Shown one piece after another: positions 7,733-17,792 of a DNA stretch of 64,000 nt. The stretch's first letter is position 1; every line of letters begins with the position of its first letter. This DNA comes from CAYOEZ01 sp964402955 (GTDB taxonomy: Bacteria; Chloroflexota; DTOL01; DAOUCN01). The notes beneath the pieces were generated by a model that worked only from the letters and a program-made list of their open reading frames with translations, was not told where the DNA came from and ran no database searches. Both the position numbers and the translations under genes were made by a program. The DNA lies in contig CAYOEZ010000002.1 in NCBI GenBank assembly GCA_964402955.1, positions 1 through 64,000 on the forward strand. Reading direction: 5' to 3'.

Positions 7733-9625
7733 ATGGCACTGATAACTGCAAGCAAGCTAAGAAAATACTTCGGCGCACAGACTGTCTTTGAGGACGTCAG
7801 CGTCCAGATCGACGAAGGCAAGCACATCGCCCTGGTCGGCGTAAATGGCGCGGGCAAAACGACGCTGCTGCGCATCCTGGCCGGCCTGGACGAGCCGGAA
7901 GGCGGCGCTGTGTCGCGCATGCGCAACCTGCGCATTGGCGTCCTGGCCCAGGAAGCTCTCTCCGACAGTCAGGACACACTCTACCAGGAGATGCTGACGG
8001 CTTTTGCCAGCCTGTTTGCCATCCAGGACGAGCTACGCGCCGCTGAAACGACACTGGCAGCCGCCGGCGACAACATGGACAGCGCTCTCCAGGAGTATGC
8101 CGCCGTCAGCCAACGCTTCGAAGAGGCCGGCGGCTATACCTGGGAGACAGAGATCACGCGCGTGCTGGCTGGGCTCGGTTTCGGCAAGCAGGATTGGGAC
8201 AAGCCGATCAATATCATGAGCGGCGGCCAACGCACGCGCGCCGCCCTCGCCCGCCTGCTGCTGTCACATCCCGACATCCTCTTTCTGGATGAGCCAACCA
8301 ATCACCTCGATCTGGCGGCAACCGAGTGGCTCGAAGACTATCTGTTGCACTGGCCGGGCGCCATGGTGATCGTCTCACATGACCGGCGCTTCATGGACAG
8401 GGTCGCCCAGGAAATCTGGGACATGGCCTTTGGCCGGCTGGACAGCTATCCCGGCAACTATACCGACTACACCCGCCTGCGCGCCGAGCGCATGGAGCGG
8501 CGCAGAGCCGAGTTTGAGGCGCAGCAAGAGACAATCGCCGCCACCGAGGAGTTTGTGCGCCGCTACATGGCCGGGCAGCGCACGAAGGAAGCTCAGGGGC
8601 GGGCCAAACGTCTGGCGCGCCTGGAACGCATCGCGCGGCCGCAAGAAGCCGCGGCCATACACCTGCGACTCAGCAGCAACTACCGGGGCGGCGACCGCGT
8701 GCTCGAATCCAATGATCTGGTGCTCGGCTACAAACAACCGCTTGTCACGTCCGGGCATCTGCTCATCCAGCGCGGCGAACGCGTGGCGCTGATCGGCCCC
8801 AACGGCTGCGGCAAAAGCACCTTCCTCAAGACAGTCCTGGGTGACGTGTTGCCGCTCGCCGGCGACGTTCGTCTGGGCGCCAACATCCACCCTGCCTACT
8901 ACAGCCAGACGCACGAAGGGCTGAACATGCAGGCAACCGTGCTCGATGAGATGCTGACCTATGATCCGCTCGTCGAGCGGGCGCGCAGCTATCTGGGGCG
9001 GTTCCTCTTCAGCGGCGACGATGTCTACAAACAGATCAGCCAACTGTCGGGCGGGGAACGCAGCCGCGTGGCGCTGGCCAAGCTGACGATGGAGAACGCT
9101 AACCTGCTCCTGCTCGATGAGCCAACCAACCACCTGGACATTCTCTCACAGGAAGTGCTGGAAGACGTGCTCACCAACTTCAACGGCACGATTCTCTTTG
9201 TCTCGCACGATCGCTACCTGATCGATGCCCTGGCGACGCACGTCTGGGCCGTGGAAAACGGGCGCATCGTGACCTACGAGGGCAACTACAGCGATTACCA
9301 GGAAGAGAAAGCGCTGCGCGCCCAGCGCGCGGCAGACGTGCGCAAAGCAGAAGAGCAGCACCGCGCCGCGCGGGCCAAGAAGGACCCGTCCACAGGCCCG
9401 GCCCCGCGCACAAGCCGCCAGGAGAAAGAGCGGCAAGCCCGCCTGGTTGCGCTAGAAGACAGGATCACGGAACTCGAAGCGAAACTGACCGCCTTGAACC
9501 AGGAGATGTCGAGCGCCGGGCAACAGGACAACAGCCAGCGCGTCTGGGAATTGAGTCGCGACTATCAGACGACTGAAGAGGATCTGGCGCAGGCCTTCGC
9601 TGAATGGGAACAGGCGGCGGGATAA
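7733..9625 (+). CDS. ABC-F family ATPase (ribosome-associated, Uup/Ettl-like)
   Basis: A 630-residue soluble protein with two ABC domains and no membrane segment. Domain 1 has Walker A GVNGAGKT, signature SGGQRTRAAL and Walker B/D-loop LFLDEPTNHLD. Domain 2 has GPNGCGKST, LSGGERSRVAL and LLLLDEPTNHLD. The inter-domain linker (about residues 235-320) is rich in Arg/Glu/Lys, as in the P-site tRNA interaction motif. The last 80 residues form a charged coiled coil typical of Uup-like members. ABC-F proteins act on stalled ribosomes, and some confer resistance to ribosome-targeting antibiotics. The exact paralogue cannot be set from sequence alone. It is flanked on both sides by heptamer repeats. 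Confidence 0.92.
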   Translation: MALITASKLRKYFGAQTVFEDVSVQIDEGKHIALVGVNGAGKTTLLRILAGLDEPEGGAVSRMRNLRIGVLAQEALSDSQDTLYQEMLTAFASLFAIQDELRAAETTLAAAGDNMDSALQEYAAVSQRFEEAGGYTWETEITRVLAGLGFGKQDWDKPINIMSGGQRTRAALARLLLSHPDILFLDEPTNHLDLAATEWLEDYLLHWPGAMVIVSHDRRFMDRVAQEIWDMAFGRLDSYPGNYTDYTRLRAERMERRRAEFEAQQETIAATEEFVRRYMAGQRTKEAQGRAKRLARLERIARPQEAAAIHLRLSSNYRGGDRVLESNDLVLGYKQPLVTSGHLLIQRGERVALIGPNGCGKSTFLKTVLGDVLPLAGDVRLGANIHPAYYSQTHEGLNMQATVLDEMLTYDPLVERARSYLGRFLFSGDDVYKQISQLSGGERSRVALAKLTMENANLLLLDEPTNHLDILSQEVLEDVLTNFNGTILFVSHDRYLIDALATHVWAVENGRIVTYEGNYSDYQEEKALRAQRAADVRKAEEQHRAARAKKDPSTGPAPRTSRQEKERQARLVALEDRITELEAKLTALNQEMSSAGQQDNSQRVWELSRDYQTTEEDLAQAFAEWEQAAG

Positions 9626-9680
9626 GAAGCAGGGTTCAGGGTATAGGGTATTGGGTGTAGGGTTTCGGGGGCAGAGCACA
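9626..9680. repeat. Intergenic GGGTNNN heptamer array
   Basis: The gap between the ABC-F gene and coaE carries about six imperfect heptamers on the + strand (AGGGTTC, AGGGTAT, AGGGTAT, TGGGTGT, AGGGTTT), the same class as at 7631-7725. Confidence 0.65.
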
Positions 9681-9686
9681 AGAGCA

Positions 9687-10298
9687 ATGTATGTCATTGG
9701 TCTGACGGGCAACATCGCTGTCGGCAAGACGACGGTGTGCAACATATTGAAGGCACTCGGCGCTCAGATCATCGACGCCGATCTGCTGGTGCACCGGCTT
9801 CTGGCTAAAGGTCACCCGGTGTACGACCGGGTCGTCGCGGCCTTCGGCGCGGAGATTCTCAATGAACGCGGCGAGATTGATCGCCCGCGCCTGGGGCGTG
9901 TTGTCTTCTCGTCACACGACTCCCTGCGCCGGTTGGAGGCAATCACCCACCCCGCCGTCGATGCCCTGGTTGAGCAGGAGATCGCCTCAGCAACGGCCGA
10001 GGTCGTGGTTATCGATGCGGTCAAGCTGCTGGAGAGCGGGATCAGCAAACGCTGCAACGCCGTGTGGGTCATCATTGCCCCGCAAGAGCAGCAATTTGCG
10101 CGGCTAACGCGGCGGCGCGGCATGACGGAGGCGGATGCCTGGCAGCGCATCCATGCGCAGGCGCCCCAGGCCGAGAAAGTGAGCCAGGCCGACGTGGTGA
10201 TCGACAACAGCGGCAGTGTGGAAGATACTGAAGCACAGGTACGGCACGCCTGGGCGCTGATCCCGCGCCAGGACAAGGGCACGACGGCCGGACGCTGA
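9687..10298 (+). CDS. coaE: Dephospho-CoA kinase
   Basis: This enzyme phosphorylates the 3'-hydroxyl of dephospho-CoA, the last step of coenzyme A synthesis in the cytosol. From the ATG at 9687 the protein is 203 residues, normal for CoaE. It starts MYVIGLTGNIAVGKT, with the P-loop GNIAVGKT directly at the N terminus, followed by the adenylate-kinase-like features IIDADLLVH, ITHPAV and the lid RRGMTEADAWQRI. An upstream in-frame ATG at 9651 would put 12 residues, encoded by the heptamer repeat, in front of the P-loop, so it is rejected. An assembly gap begins 18 bases downstream. Confidence 0.92.
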   Translation: MYVIGLTGNIAVGKTTVCNILKALGAQIIDADLLVHRLLAKGHPVYDRVVAAFGAEILNERGEIDRPRLGRVVFSSHDSLRRLEAITHPAVDALVEQEIASATAEVVVIDAVKLLESGISKRCNAVWVIIAPQEQQFARLTRRRGMTEADAWQRIHAQAPQAEKVSQADVVIDNSGSVEDTEAQVRHAWALIPRQDKGTTAGR

Positions 10299-10316
10299 TG
10301 GGGGTTATCCCTCCCG

Positions 10317-10416
10317 NNNNNNNNNNNNNNNNNNNNNNNNNNNNNNNNNNNNNNNNNNNNNNNNNNNNNNNNNNNNNNNNNNNNNNNNNNNNNNNNNNNN
10401 NNNNNNNNNNNNNNNN
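10317..10416. other. Assembly gap (100 N)
   Basis: Exactly 100 N characters join two contigs. The true distance and any missing sequence are unknown, so adjacency of coaE and the glycosidase is not proven. The flanking bases 10299-10316 and 10417-10447 hold no gene. Confidence 0.99.
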
Positions 10417-10447
10417 CAGATCAATTATCAGGAGACCATGTAGACAC

Positions 10448-13426
10448 ATGCACGTCGCGAGCCGCAAGAGCTTCCTGATCCCTCTGCTCGTCGCCGCTCT
10501 CGTCCTCTCGGCCTGGTCATCCACTATCGACCCGACAGCGGGCTTCGATAAAACACCAGATGAGCACTGGGTCTACCTGAGCGACCTGCAGTGGGACGAT
10601 GCGTCCACTGGTTGGCTCGGCGTTGCCAACGAGCAGGCGCCGGCCCTCGACCGCGCCTTCCACGGCGGCGGCATGGTGCTGGGCGATGCAGCCTACGCCA
10701 AAGGCATTGGCACATACCCACTGTCCGAAATCACATACAGTCTCGATGGCCAGTATGTCCGCTTCACCAGCGTCATCGGGCTCGACGCACAAGCTCACCC
10801 TGGTACGACAGTACGCTTTCTCGTCTTTGTCGACGGTATCTTGCGTTTCCAGAGCAACTTCATGCTCCCGGGTGACGAAGCTCGGCAAGTGGATGTGGAT
10901 GTGAGCGGAGCGAGAACACTGCGCCTGGTGGCTGACGCCCCACTCGATCAAGCAAAGGGCGGCTTTGCCGACTGGGCAGACGCCCAGTTGCTCGAAGCGC
11001 CCGCCTCAGAGGCGCCGGCGCCTGCAACCACGCCGAGGTCGCGCCCGCGGGGGACTCCGCAGCCGTCGCAACGCCAACGCAATGAGGACGTCCTGCACGC
11101 GCGTGGCCGCGCCATCGTCGCAGCCCTTCCAGCCAGTGTGCGCCGTGCCAACAGCGCCGGCGAGCGACCGGCCGGCCTCTTCGACCGTCGTTCAGCAAAA
11201 GCATGGCTGAGCAGCGGCCGGATCGCCATTGGCATAGGCATGAGCCCGGCCACCTACGGCGCCATCACCCTGCTGAATCTACAGACGCAGCGCCTTGTGG
11301 TCAGCGATGCCAGCGGCAGCGTCAGCCTGGACAAGACCTACGTCTTCAATTCAGACCTGATACGCTTCGGCGAGAGGCCTTTAGAATTCAACGCGGTGGA
11401 CGATCCCGTGGCAGGACCCGGCAGGCAAATCGTGCTGCACAGCCAGACGATCGACAAACAGTGGCAGATCGACCAGCGCATCTCACTTTTCGCCAACGAC
11501 ATCATCATGTATGACATCGAGGTCGTGGGTGACGTGAGCAGTCTCTCATCCCCCACTTTCCAGCACGTCAGCTACGCCGCCAATGCACAGAGCCTCCTGG
11601 CAGAAGGAGACGTGGAGTACCTGTCCGATTTCAGCCGCCTGCACTACGGGCGACTCTATGATGATGGCATTGTGCGCCGTGAGCCGATCGGTGAAGGAAA
11701 GCCGCTGTTCATCTCCAGCGCTCGCCGCCAGGGCGGGCTGCTGATGGCATTGCTTGACCACACATCCGGTCCGACCTACTTCCAGGCACAGGTGAAGCCA
11801 GGGCAGGCGCAAGCGCGTTGGGGGTTGACGAGCGCGCCCGCCGTCGAGGAGAGGACGAGCGGCAGCATGCGCTCGGCGCGGCTCTACATCGAGGTCACCA
11901 CGTCCGCAGATATACGTTTTGCCTTCGCCAAGCTGCGGGATATTCTGAACACAATTGCTCCTGCTGCGCCCTTGCCGGAGTGGTTCAAGTACCAATGGTT
12001 GAGCTGGTATGTGTATGGCATGGGCAACGACGCCGAGTCGGTGCAGAGGCAGGGCGACTACATCGCTGCCAACCTGGCCGATCTGGGCACGTGGAACCTG
12101 TTGATCGACGCCGGCTGGTATGTGAGCGAAGGCAAGGCCCAGTCCGACTGGCGCACAATCGACAGCAGCAAGTTCCCTGAGGGCATTCGCCCCGTGGTCG
12201 ATCGCTTGCATGAGCAGGGCAGCCGGGTCGTCCTCTACCTCTCGGTACCCTACATCGACAGCACCGTGGCCGATGGGCACTGGCTGGGGATGCGCACGAT
12301 CATTGAGGAGCATCCCGATTGGCTGCACTTGTTGGGTAGCGACGCAAGCCATCAGAGCTACACATTCGACTTCTCAAATCCCGACGTCGTGCAGTTCTGG
12401 TCCGACGTGATGGCCGACTTCTACGTGCACTATGGCGTCGATGGCATCAAGATCGACGGCGTGGGCAATGCCGAAGGCGCTATTCTCTCTCCCGACAAGA
12501 TTGACGAATTCGGGCTAATTGACAACCTGAACGGGCAAACGATGGATATCTACAAGCTCTTCTACAATCAGTCCATGCTTTACCGCGCCGACGCCTACAT
12601 CGAGACCGGCTGGCTGACCCCCATTTTTGCCCGGCCCTATGTGCACACCTTCCGCTATGGCGACGAAGCGCCGTTTTTCCGCTCGCCCTACCCGTTTCCG
12701 GGCCTGGTCGAGCATATCGACTACGCCATCGTGCAGAAGGAGATTCTGGGATTGCGCCCCAACATGGGCGCAATCTTCGATAATCCCAATGAGTCAACCA
12801 TCAATCGCTGGTGGCTGCAAGCGGGACTTGCCCTCGGCGCGCATGTGACGCTGGGTTTCGATCTGGCAGGCATGACGCAGGAGACGCTCAGCGTCTATCG
12901 CAGCCTGCTTGTACAGTATGAGCCATTCAGCGGCGTCACGACCTACGGACGCGGGCTGAGGCCACCAACGTTTGCTACAACCAGAGCGGGGACAACGTTC
13001 CTGGGCGTGCTCAATCGTGTCAAGGGGCAGCGCCGCATTACGGTTCAACTGAGCGATCATGGGATCGATCTGAGCCGGCCAGCCACGGCCTATGATGTGG
13101 ACGCCAACCGCTTCGTCCGCCTGTCGACGCCGCTGGCGGTGACAATGCCGGCCGAAAGCTTTCGCCTCTTCGTCGTGCGGCAAGACCCGGGCATGCTGTG
13201 GACCAACAGCTCATTTGTCGTGGAACAGGACGCGCAGAAGATGGTGGTCACGCTGCGGGGGCCCGCTGGTCTGGCGGGCTATGCACACCTGTTTGTCCCC
13301 CAACCCCGGCGCGCCCTTCTAGACGGACAACCAGCGACGACGATAGCATACGACGACAGGACACAAATCCTATCCATCGAGTATGAGAACTCGTCGTCGG
13401 GGCATACCCTTGTCATAGAATACTGA
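10448..13426 (+). CDS. Secreted NPCBM + GH36-like alpha-galactosidase family protein
   Basis: From the ATG at 10448 (CAGGAGA upstream) the product is 992 residues. It begins with a signal peptide (residues 1-25: basic MHVASRK, then a hydrophobic stretch). Residues about 35-190 look like an NPCBM carbohydrate-binding module (WVYLSDLQW, YAKGIGTYPLSEI). After a Pro/Arg-rich linker comes a melibiase/GH36-type catalytic region: LIDAGWYV, LHEQGSRVVLYLSVPY and VDGIKIDGVGN, where the Asp of KID fits the GH36 nucleophile. It probably hydrolyses alpha-linked galactosides outside the membrane; GH97 or another clan-D family is possible. It precedes the YfhO-like gene by 16 bases and could share its transcript. 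Confidence 0.83.
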   Translation: MHVASRKSFLIPLLVAALVLSAWSSTIDPTAGFDKTPDEHWVYLSDLQWDDASTGWLGVANEQAPALDRAFHGGGMVLGDAAYAKGIGTYPLSEITYSLDGQYVRFTSVIGLDAQAHPGTTVRFLVFVDGILRFQSNFMLPGDEARQVDVDVSGARTLRLVADAPLDQAKGGFADWADAQLLEAPASEAPAPATTPRSRPRGTPQPSQRQRNEDVLHARGRAIVAALPASVRRANSAGERPAGLFDRRSAKAWLSSGRIAIGIGMSPATYGAITLLNLQTQRLVVSDASGSVSLDKTYVFNSDLIRFGERPLEFNAVDDPVAGPGRQIVLHSQTIDKQWQIDQRISLFANDIIMYDIEVVGDVSSLSSPTFQHVSYAANAQSLLAEGDVEYLSDFSRLHYGRLYDDGIVRREPIGEGKPLFISSARRQGGLLMALLDHTSGPTYFQAQVKPGQAQARWGLTSAPAVEERTSGSMRSARLYIEVTTSADIRFAFAKLRDILNTIAPAAPLPEWFKYQWLSWYVYGMGNDAESVQRQGDYIAANLADLGTWNLLIDAGWYVSEGKAQSDWRTIDSSKFPEGIRPVVDRLHEQGSRVVLYLSVPYIDSTVADGHWLGMRTIIEEHPDWLHLLGSDASHQSYTFDFSNPDVVQFWSDVMADFYVHYGVDGIKIDGVGNAEGAILSPDKIDEFGLIDNLNGQTMDIYKLFYNQSMLYRADAYIETGWLTPIFARPYVHTFRYGDEAPFFRSPYPFPGLVEHIDYAIVQKEILGLRPNMGAIFDNPNESTINRWWLQAGLALGAHVTLGFDLAGMTQETLSVYRSLLVQYEPFSGVTTYGRGLRPPTFATTRAGTTFLGVLNRVKGQRRITVQLSDHGIDLSRPATAYDVDANRFVRLSTPLAVTMPAESFRLFVVRQDPGMLWTNSSFVVEQDAQKMVVTLRGPAGLAGYAHLFVPQPRRALLDGQPATTIAYDDRTQILSIEYENSSSGHTLVIEY

Positions 13427-13442
13427 TCGCGGAGCATGGCTG

Positions 13443-15953
13443 ATGGCTTTGATGCCCTCCCTGCGCGCGCTGGCAGATGCGCTGCGCCGGCGCTCTGTTG
13501 GTAACCTGCTGGTCGTTCTTTTCTTCCTCGGCTGCTCGGTTCTGATGTTCAAGAATGGTCTCTTCGAGGGGAAGGTCTACTGGCAGGCAGACACCGTCAT
13601 GTTCTACTATCCCATCTCCGCCAGGATCGATCTGCTTCTGGAGATGGGACGATTGCCAGTCTGGACGCCCTACATATTCGGCGGGCATCCACTCCTGGCC
13701 GACGGCGAAGCCGGCATGTTCTACCCTGTCCATCTTCTCATCTGGTGGTTGACGAATGCACAGGACGGATTCCTTGTCATGCGGGTGATCCGCTTCTGGC
13801 TGGCGGGCGTGTTCATGTACGGCTTCCTGCGTACACTGAGCATCAACCGCAGCGGATCAGTTATCGGCGGCCTGGTGTACGCATTTGGCAGCTTTGTCGT
13901 CGGCCAGCTCCAGCACGCCAATGTGGGTACCTATATTGCCTGGACACCGTTGCTGCTGCGCTATCTCGAATTGTCGCTACAGTCAGTGGGCCGGCGCCGG
14001 TTGCTCAGTGTCATTCTGGCCGGGGCAGTCCTCGGCATCCAGATCTTGACGATTCACATCAATGCCATGTTGATGACCGGGCTAATCGTCGCCGGCTACG
14101 TCGGCTTCCGCTGTCTGACCGGGCCAGTTGCCGGAGAGATCGGCCAGGCAACGCCTTGCATGCAGGAGGGCATCGCAAACGCCCGGCAGCGCATCACCGC
14201 ATTGTTTGCGCCCGTTGTGCGCCGTTGTAGGCTGGGGGCGACAGTGCTCGGGGGAGCAGGGCTACTCGGCCTGGGTCTCGGGGCGGTGCAGTTACTGCCT
14301 CTGATGGAGTTGGCGCAATTCTCACCGCGCTACGCCGGCGTGGACTACCGTTTTGCGACATCCTTTGCCTTGCCGCCAGCCAATCTACTTACGCTGCTCT
14401 TTCCATACTTCTTCCGTGATGCCCAGAACGGCTATTGGTCGCCCTGGTTCCGCTGGGATTCGACCGTGTATGTGGGCATCGCCACGCTGATCCTGGCGCT
14501 GCTGGCAATTGTGCGGGTCCGTTCCAGATACACGCTGTTCTTCACGCTGTTGGCAGCGGCCGGTCTGCTGCTGGCTATGGGCGACTACCTGCCGATTAAG
14601 CTGTACGCCGTGCTCTGGAAGCTGCCCGTCTTCTCGATGACACGTGTGCCGTCACGGTTTACGTTCTTCACTGTGATCGGTCTGGCCGCTCTGGCAGCGC
14701 AGGGGGCAACCTGGCTGGAGCGGAGATTGCAGCAGGCGGCAGGCGTCCCTGGGGGCAAACAGCGCAGCAAGAGCGTGCTCTTGGCGATTGCACTGGCGCT
14801 CGTTCTCGCTGGCGGATTGTGGTGGGGCTTGCAGCAAGCGTCGACCTGGGTAACAGCACATCCCGGCGAGGCACTTTCTCTCTTGAACCGCTACTATCCG
14901 CGCGATCGCATGAATCCGTTGATCGACACGCCATCCCAGGATGTGCTCGCCGGTCTACGCTATTCCCTGCAGACGGGCGACGTCTGGACGAGAAACACGT
15001 TGCTCTGGCTGGCTCTCAGCGCGAGCTTGCTTGCCGGCTGGTATCGCCTGCGGCGGCTGCGCCTGCTCTGGCAAGCAGCGCTGGTGGCGCTCGTGGCGGC
15101 TGATCTACTGCTTTTTGCACGAGACTTCCATCCGCGTGTCTCGCGCCAGGACCTGGCGCCGCGTTCAGCCGTGGTGGATTTTTTGAGAGCAAACAACGGC
15201 ATGCACCGTGTCTATGTGGCCTGGCCAGTGACGCTGCTTGGCGCCAACCGTCTCCTGCCCTATGCCGTCGCTGAAGCCGGGGGATATAGCTCGCTCGTGA
15301 CCAAGCGCTACAATGCTTATGTGGGCGCCATGCAACAACAACCTGAGCGCTTTCTTGATATGATGAACGTGCGCTATGTCGTTGTCTCGCCGCAATCGGC
15401 GAACAATCAACTGGCCAGCGCCACGAAAGTGTTTGAGGAAGGCAGCTACGCCGTCTATGAGCGGCAGAACCTGCTCCCGCGCGCCTACATTGTCCATCAG
15501 GCACGCATGGCGTCGTCGCCCAGGAGTGCGCTAAGCATACTGAGGGAGGCATCTTTTGATCCCCGCACGACGGTAGTATTGGAGCAGACGCCGGCAGGCA
15601 GCGACCAGATAGCCGGCGCAGCGGCAGACACGGATAAGGCGACCGTGCTTTCGTATGGATCTGAGGCCGTCAACGTACAGACGGTGACGACACAAGAGAG
15701 CTACCTGGTGCTGAGCGATACCTATTACCCGGGCTGGCAGGCAGAGATTGATGGCAAGAGCGCGCCTCTGATACAGGCCAACTACCTCTTCCGCGCCGTT
15801 CGGGTGCCGCGGGGGCAGCATATCGTACGCTTCGCTTTCCGCCCGGCCAGCGTGGCCGTGGGTGGCCTGATCTCGCTGCTGACCGGACTGGGTATTCTGG
15901 CAGCAGCAGCGTTAGCGTCGCTGAGGTTATTTGTAGATCATGCACAGGAGTGA
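13443..15953 (+). CDS. YfhO-family multi-pass membrane protein
   Basis: An 836-residue protein with about 12-14 hydrophobic segments, the first after the basic N terminus (about residues 20-37). Its C terminus is the extracytoplasmic module typical of YfhO proteins: DTYYPGWQAEIDGK, VPRGQHIVRFAFRP, then a last membrane helix. Related proteins act with undecaprenyl-linked sugars in glycosylation of wall polymers or lipoteichoic acid and resemble GT-C glycosyltransferases. The N-terminal loop has EGKVYWQADTVMFYYP, where GT-C enzymes carry an acidic site. The gene lies 16 bases after the glycosidase and 3 bases before the histidine phosphatase, so the three are likely one unit. Confidence 0.82.
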   Translation: MALMPSLRALADALRRRSVGNLLVVLFFLGCSVLMFKNGLFEGKVYWQADTVMFYYPISARIDLLLEMGRLPVWTPYIFGGHPLLADGEAGMFYPVHLLIWWLTNAQDGFLVMRVIRFWLAGVFMYGFLRTLSINRSGSVIGGLVYAFGSFVVGQLQHANVGTYIAWTPLLLRYLELSLQSVGRRRLLSVILAGAVLGIQILTIHINAMLMTGLIVAGYVGFRCLTGPVAGEIGQATPCMQEGIANARQRITALFAPVVRRCRLGATVLGGAGLLGLGLGAVQLLPLMELAQFSPRYAGVDYRFATSFALPPANLLTLLFPYFFRDAQNGYWSPWFRWDSTVYVGIATLILALLAIVRVRSRYTLFFTLLAAAGLLLAMGDYLPIKLYAVLWKLPVFSMTRVPSRFTFFTVIGLAALAAQGATWLERRLQQAAGVPGGKQRSKSVLLAIALALVLAGGLWWGLQQASTWVTAHPGEALSLLNRYYPRDRMNPLIDTPSQDVLAGLRYSLQTGDVWTRNTLLWLALSASLLAGWYRLRRLRLLWQAALVALVAADLLLFARDFHPRVSRQDLAPRSAVVDFLRANNGMHRVYVAWPVTLLGANRLLPYAVAEAGGYSSLVTKRYNAYVGAMQQQPERFLDMMNVRYVVVSPQSANNQLASATKVFEEGSYAVYERQNLLPRAYIVHQARMASSPRSALSILREASFDPRTTVVLEQTPAGSDQIAGAAADTDKATVLSYGSEAVNVQTVTTQESYLVLSDTYYPGWQAEIDGKSAPLIQANYLFRAVRVPRGQHIVRFAFRPASVAVGGLISLLTGLGILAAAALASLRLFVDHAQE

Positions 15954-15956
15954 CAC

Positions 15957-16580
15957 ATGCTTGCGGCGACCCGGCAAACCTTCGAAAGAGGAACGCGCGA
16001 CCGAGTCTCGACCAGGCTATTGCTCGCCCGCCACGGCGAGACCGACTGGAATCAGCAAGGACGCTGGCAGGGCATGCAAAATCTGCCGCTGAATCGGGCA
16101 GGGCAGGAACAAGCGCTGGCGTTGAGCGCCAGGCTGAAGACGGAACGCCCTGCGGCGGTGTACAGTAGCGTGTTGCAGCGCGCCGTGGCAACAGCGCAGA
16201 CGATTGCCAAAGAGCACAAGCTCAACGTCTGCCGTGATGAGCGATTCAACGAGATCAATCTGGGGGCATGGGAGGGGATGACACGCAAGGAGATCGCCGC
16301 CGCCTACCCGCAGATATTGCAGATCTGGGAGGCCGACCCGCGCAGCGTCAAGCCGCCCAACGGCGAAAGCATCGCCGGGATCGAGCAGCGCGTCCTGGCA
16401 GCGCTGCAGGAGATCGCCCGCGCCTATCCCGGGGAAACGGTGTGTCTGATCGGCCACAAGATCACCAACGGCGTCATCCGCAGCCACTATCTGGGGTTGT
16501 CACTCGTCGAGGCGCTGGGCGGGGTCTTGCCCCAGGGTACATACGAGGTTATTGCAATTCCCCATCCACTGTGGGGATAG
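15957..16580 (+). CDS. Histidine phosphatase family protein (phosphoglycerate mutase-like)
   Basis: A 207-residue member of the histidine phosphatase clan. The phospho-acceptor motif is LARHGETDWNQQGRWQG (RHG at about residues 23-25). The second His is in VCLIGHKITNGVIRSH, which here reads IGHK instead of the common SHG. Members dephosphorylate small metabolites such as alpha-ribazole phosphate or phosphoglycerate, and the substrate cannot be set. The gene begins 3 bases after the YfhO gene, with CAGGAG ahead of the ATG. Its last 32 bases overlap the end of the convergent MFS gene. Confidence 0.88.
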   Translation: MLAATRQTFERGTRDRVSTRLLLARHGETDWNQQGRWQGMQNLPLNRAGQEQALALSARLKTERPAAVYSSVLQRAVATAQTIAKEHKLNVCRDERFNEINLGAWEGMTRKEIAAAYPQILQIWEADPRSVKPPNGESIAGIEQRVLAALQEIARAYPGETVCLIGHKITNGVIRSHYLGLSLVEALGGVLPQGTYEVIAIPHPLWG

Positions 16581-17703
16581 GAACGCTGTGCGGTTCCTGC
16601 GTTCCCGTCCAGAAAACAATCACGCCAACCAGACAGAGCAGACCTATTGCCACGAAGGTCGCCTCGAGGCCCAGCGCTTCAGCCACCATGCCACCGAGCG
16701 TGGAGCCAACCATAACCCCCATGTCAAAGCCAGCGGTGAAGACGCCAATGGCTGAACCGCGTACGTTGCCCGGCACCACATCCACCAGGAACGCGCTCAG
16801 CGTGGGGTAGACGATGCCGAAGCTCAGTGCGTACAGCGCCGCCAGCACGTAGAGCGTAGCCGCCGAAGACATCTGTGTGAAGAGCGCCATAATGACGGCC
16901 AAACCAAACAGGGCCGGGCCGACAATGACTTTGCGGCCCAGGCGGTCGGAGATGGGGCCGATCACCAGACGTAGGACCACCGTTGCGACAGCGTAGACCG
17001 TGAAGAACACGGCCGACTGGCCCGCGTTGCGTTGGGTCACGTAGACCGGCAGGAAGCCCGTCAGCAGTCCCCAGGTGGCGGCAGCCGTCATGAGGGTGAA
17101 TGTCAGGGTCATGACATCGCGGCGGCCAAGCGCCTGGCGGAAGCTGCCCGCCCGCGCCGAGCCTGCGCCGGCGTGTCGCTTTTCGTGGGCGGGGCCGATC
17201 AGCACAATGCCAACGATGCCCATCAGGGCGGCCACAACAAACAGCGCCGAAAAGCCACCCACATCGTGAATCATGGCGCCAAGCAGAGGCGCGATGGCAA
17301 TGGCGACCTGTGAGGCATTGCTGTAGAGGCCCATCGCTTCAGCGCGACGCGTGGGCGGAACCATGTTGGCGACCCACGTCGTTCCGGCAGTGCCGAAGAA
17401 AGAGATGCCCAGCCCATGAAACATGCGGACAACAATGAGCACGGGCACTGAGGTGGAGACGATGTAGAGAAGTGGGGCAATGGCGTAGACCAGGCAACCG
17501 GCAAGCGCAACAACCTTGCAGCCCAGCTTATCAACCATGCGACCAGCGAACGGGCGCGAAAGCAGGGCCGTGAAGGCAAAGACTCCCAGGACGAGGCCAA
17601 TGTCGGTCTCGCTGCCATGCAGATCGAGCACAAACGACGGCAGGACAGGAACAATCAGCCACATACTAATGAAAAAGCTGAAGGCCCCGCTTAGAATCAG
17701 CAC
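16549..17703 (-). CDS. MFS transporter
   Basis: A major facilitator superfamily permease (12 hydrophobic segments; 384 residues from the GTG at 17703) of the drug/metabolite proton antiporter type. The loop 2-3 motif A is present as GRMVDKLGCKVV, and the central repeat as GPISDRLGRKVIV. The start is a problem. The GTG at 17703 has no ribosome binding site and lies inside helix 1's expected flank. Seventeen codons upstream an ATT at 17752-17754 sits 6 nt after AAGGGAGA and downstream of an excellent promoter, and it would supply a typical basic N terminus ending in RILSRNF. Translation may therefore begin at the ATT. The substrate is unknown. Confidence 0.88.
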   Translation of the reverse strand: MLILSGAFSFFISMWLIVPVLPSFVLDLHGSETDIGLVLGVFAFTALLSRPFAGRMVDKLGCKVVALAGCLVYAIAPLLYIVSTSVPVLIVVRMFHGLGISFFGTAGTTWVANMVPPTRRAEAMGLYSNASQVAIAIAPLLGAMIHDVGGFSALFVVAALMGIVGIVLIGPAHEKRHAGAGSARAGSFRQALGRRDVMTLTFTLMTAAATWGLLTGFLPVYVTQRNAGQSAVFFTVYAVATVVLRLVIGPISDRLGRKVIVGPALFGLAVIMALFTQMSSAATLYVLAALYALSFGIVYPTLSAFLVDVVPGNVRGSAIGVFTAGFDMGVMVGSTLGGMVAEALGLEATFVAIGLLCLVGVIVFWTGTQEPHSVPIPTVDGELQ

Positions 17704-17792
17704 AAAATTGCGCGATAGGATGCGCTCGGCAGGCGTGGACGCGGTCGTGCTAATTGGATGTCTCCCTTGTCAAAGTCATAGTCATTGCGGGG

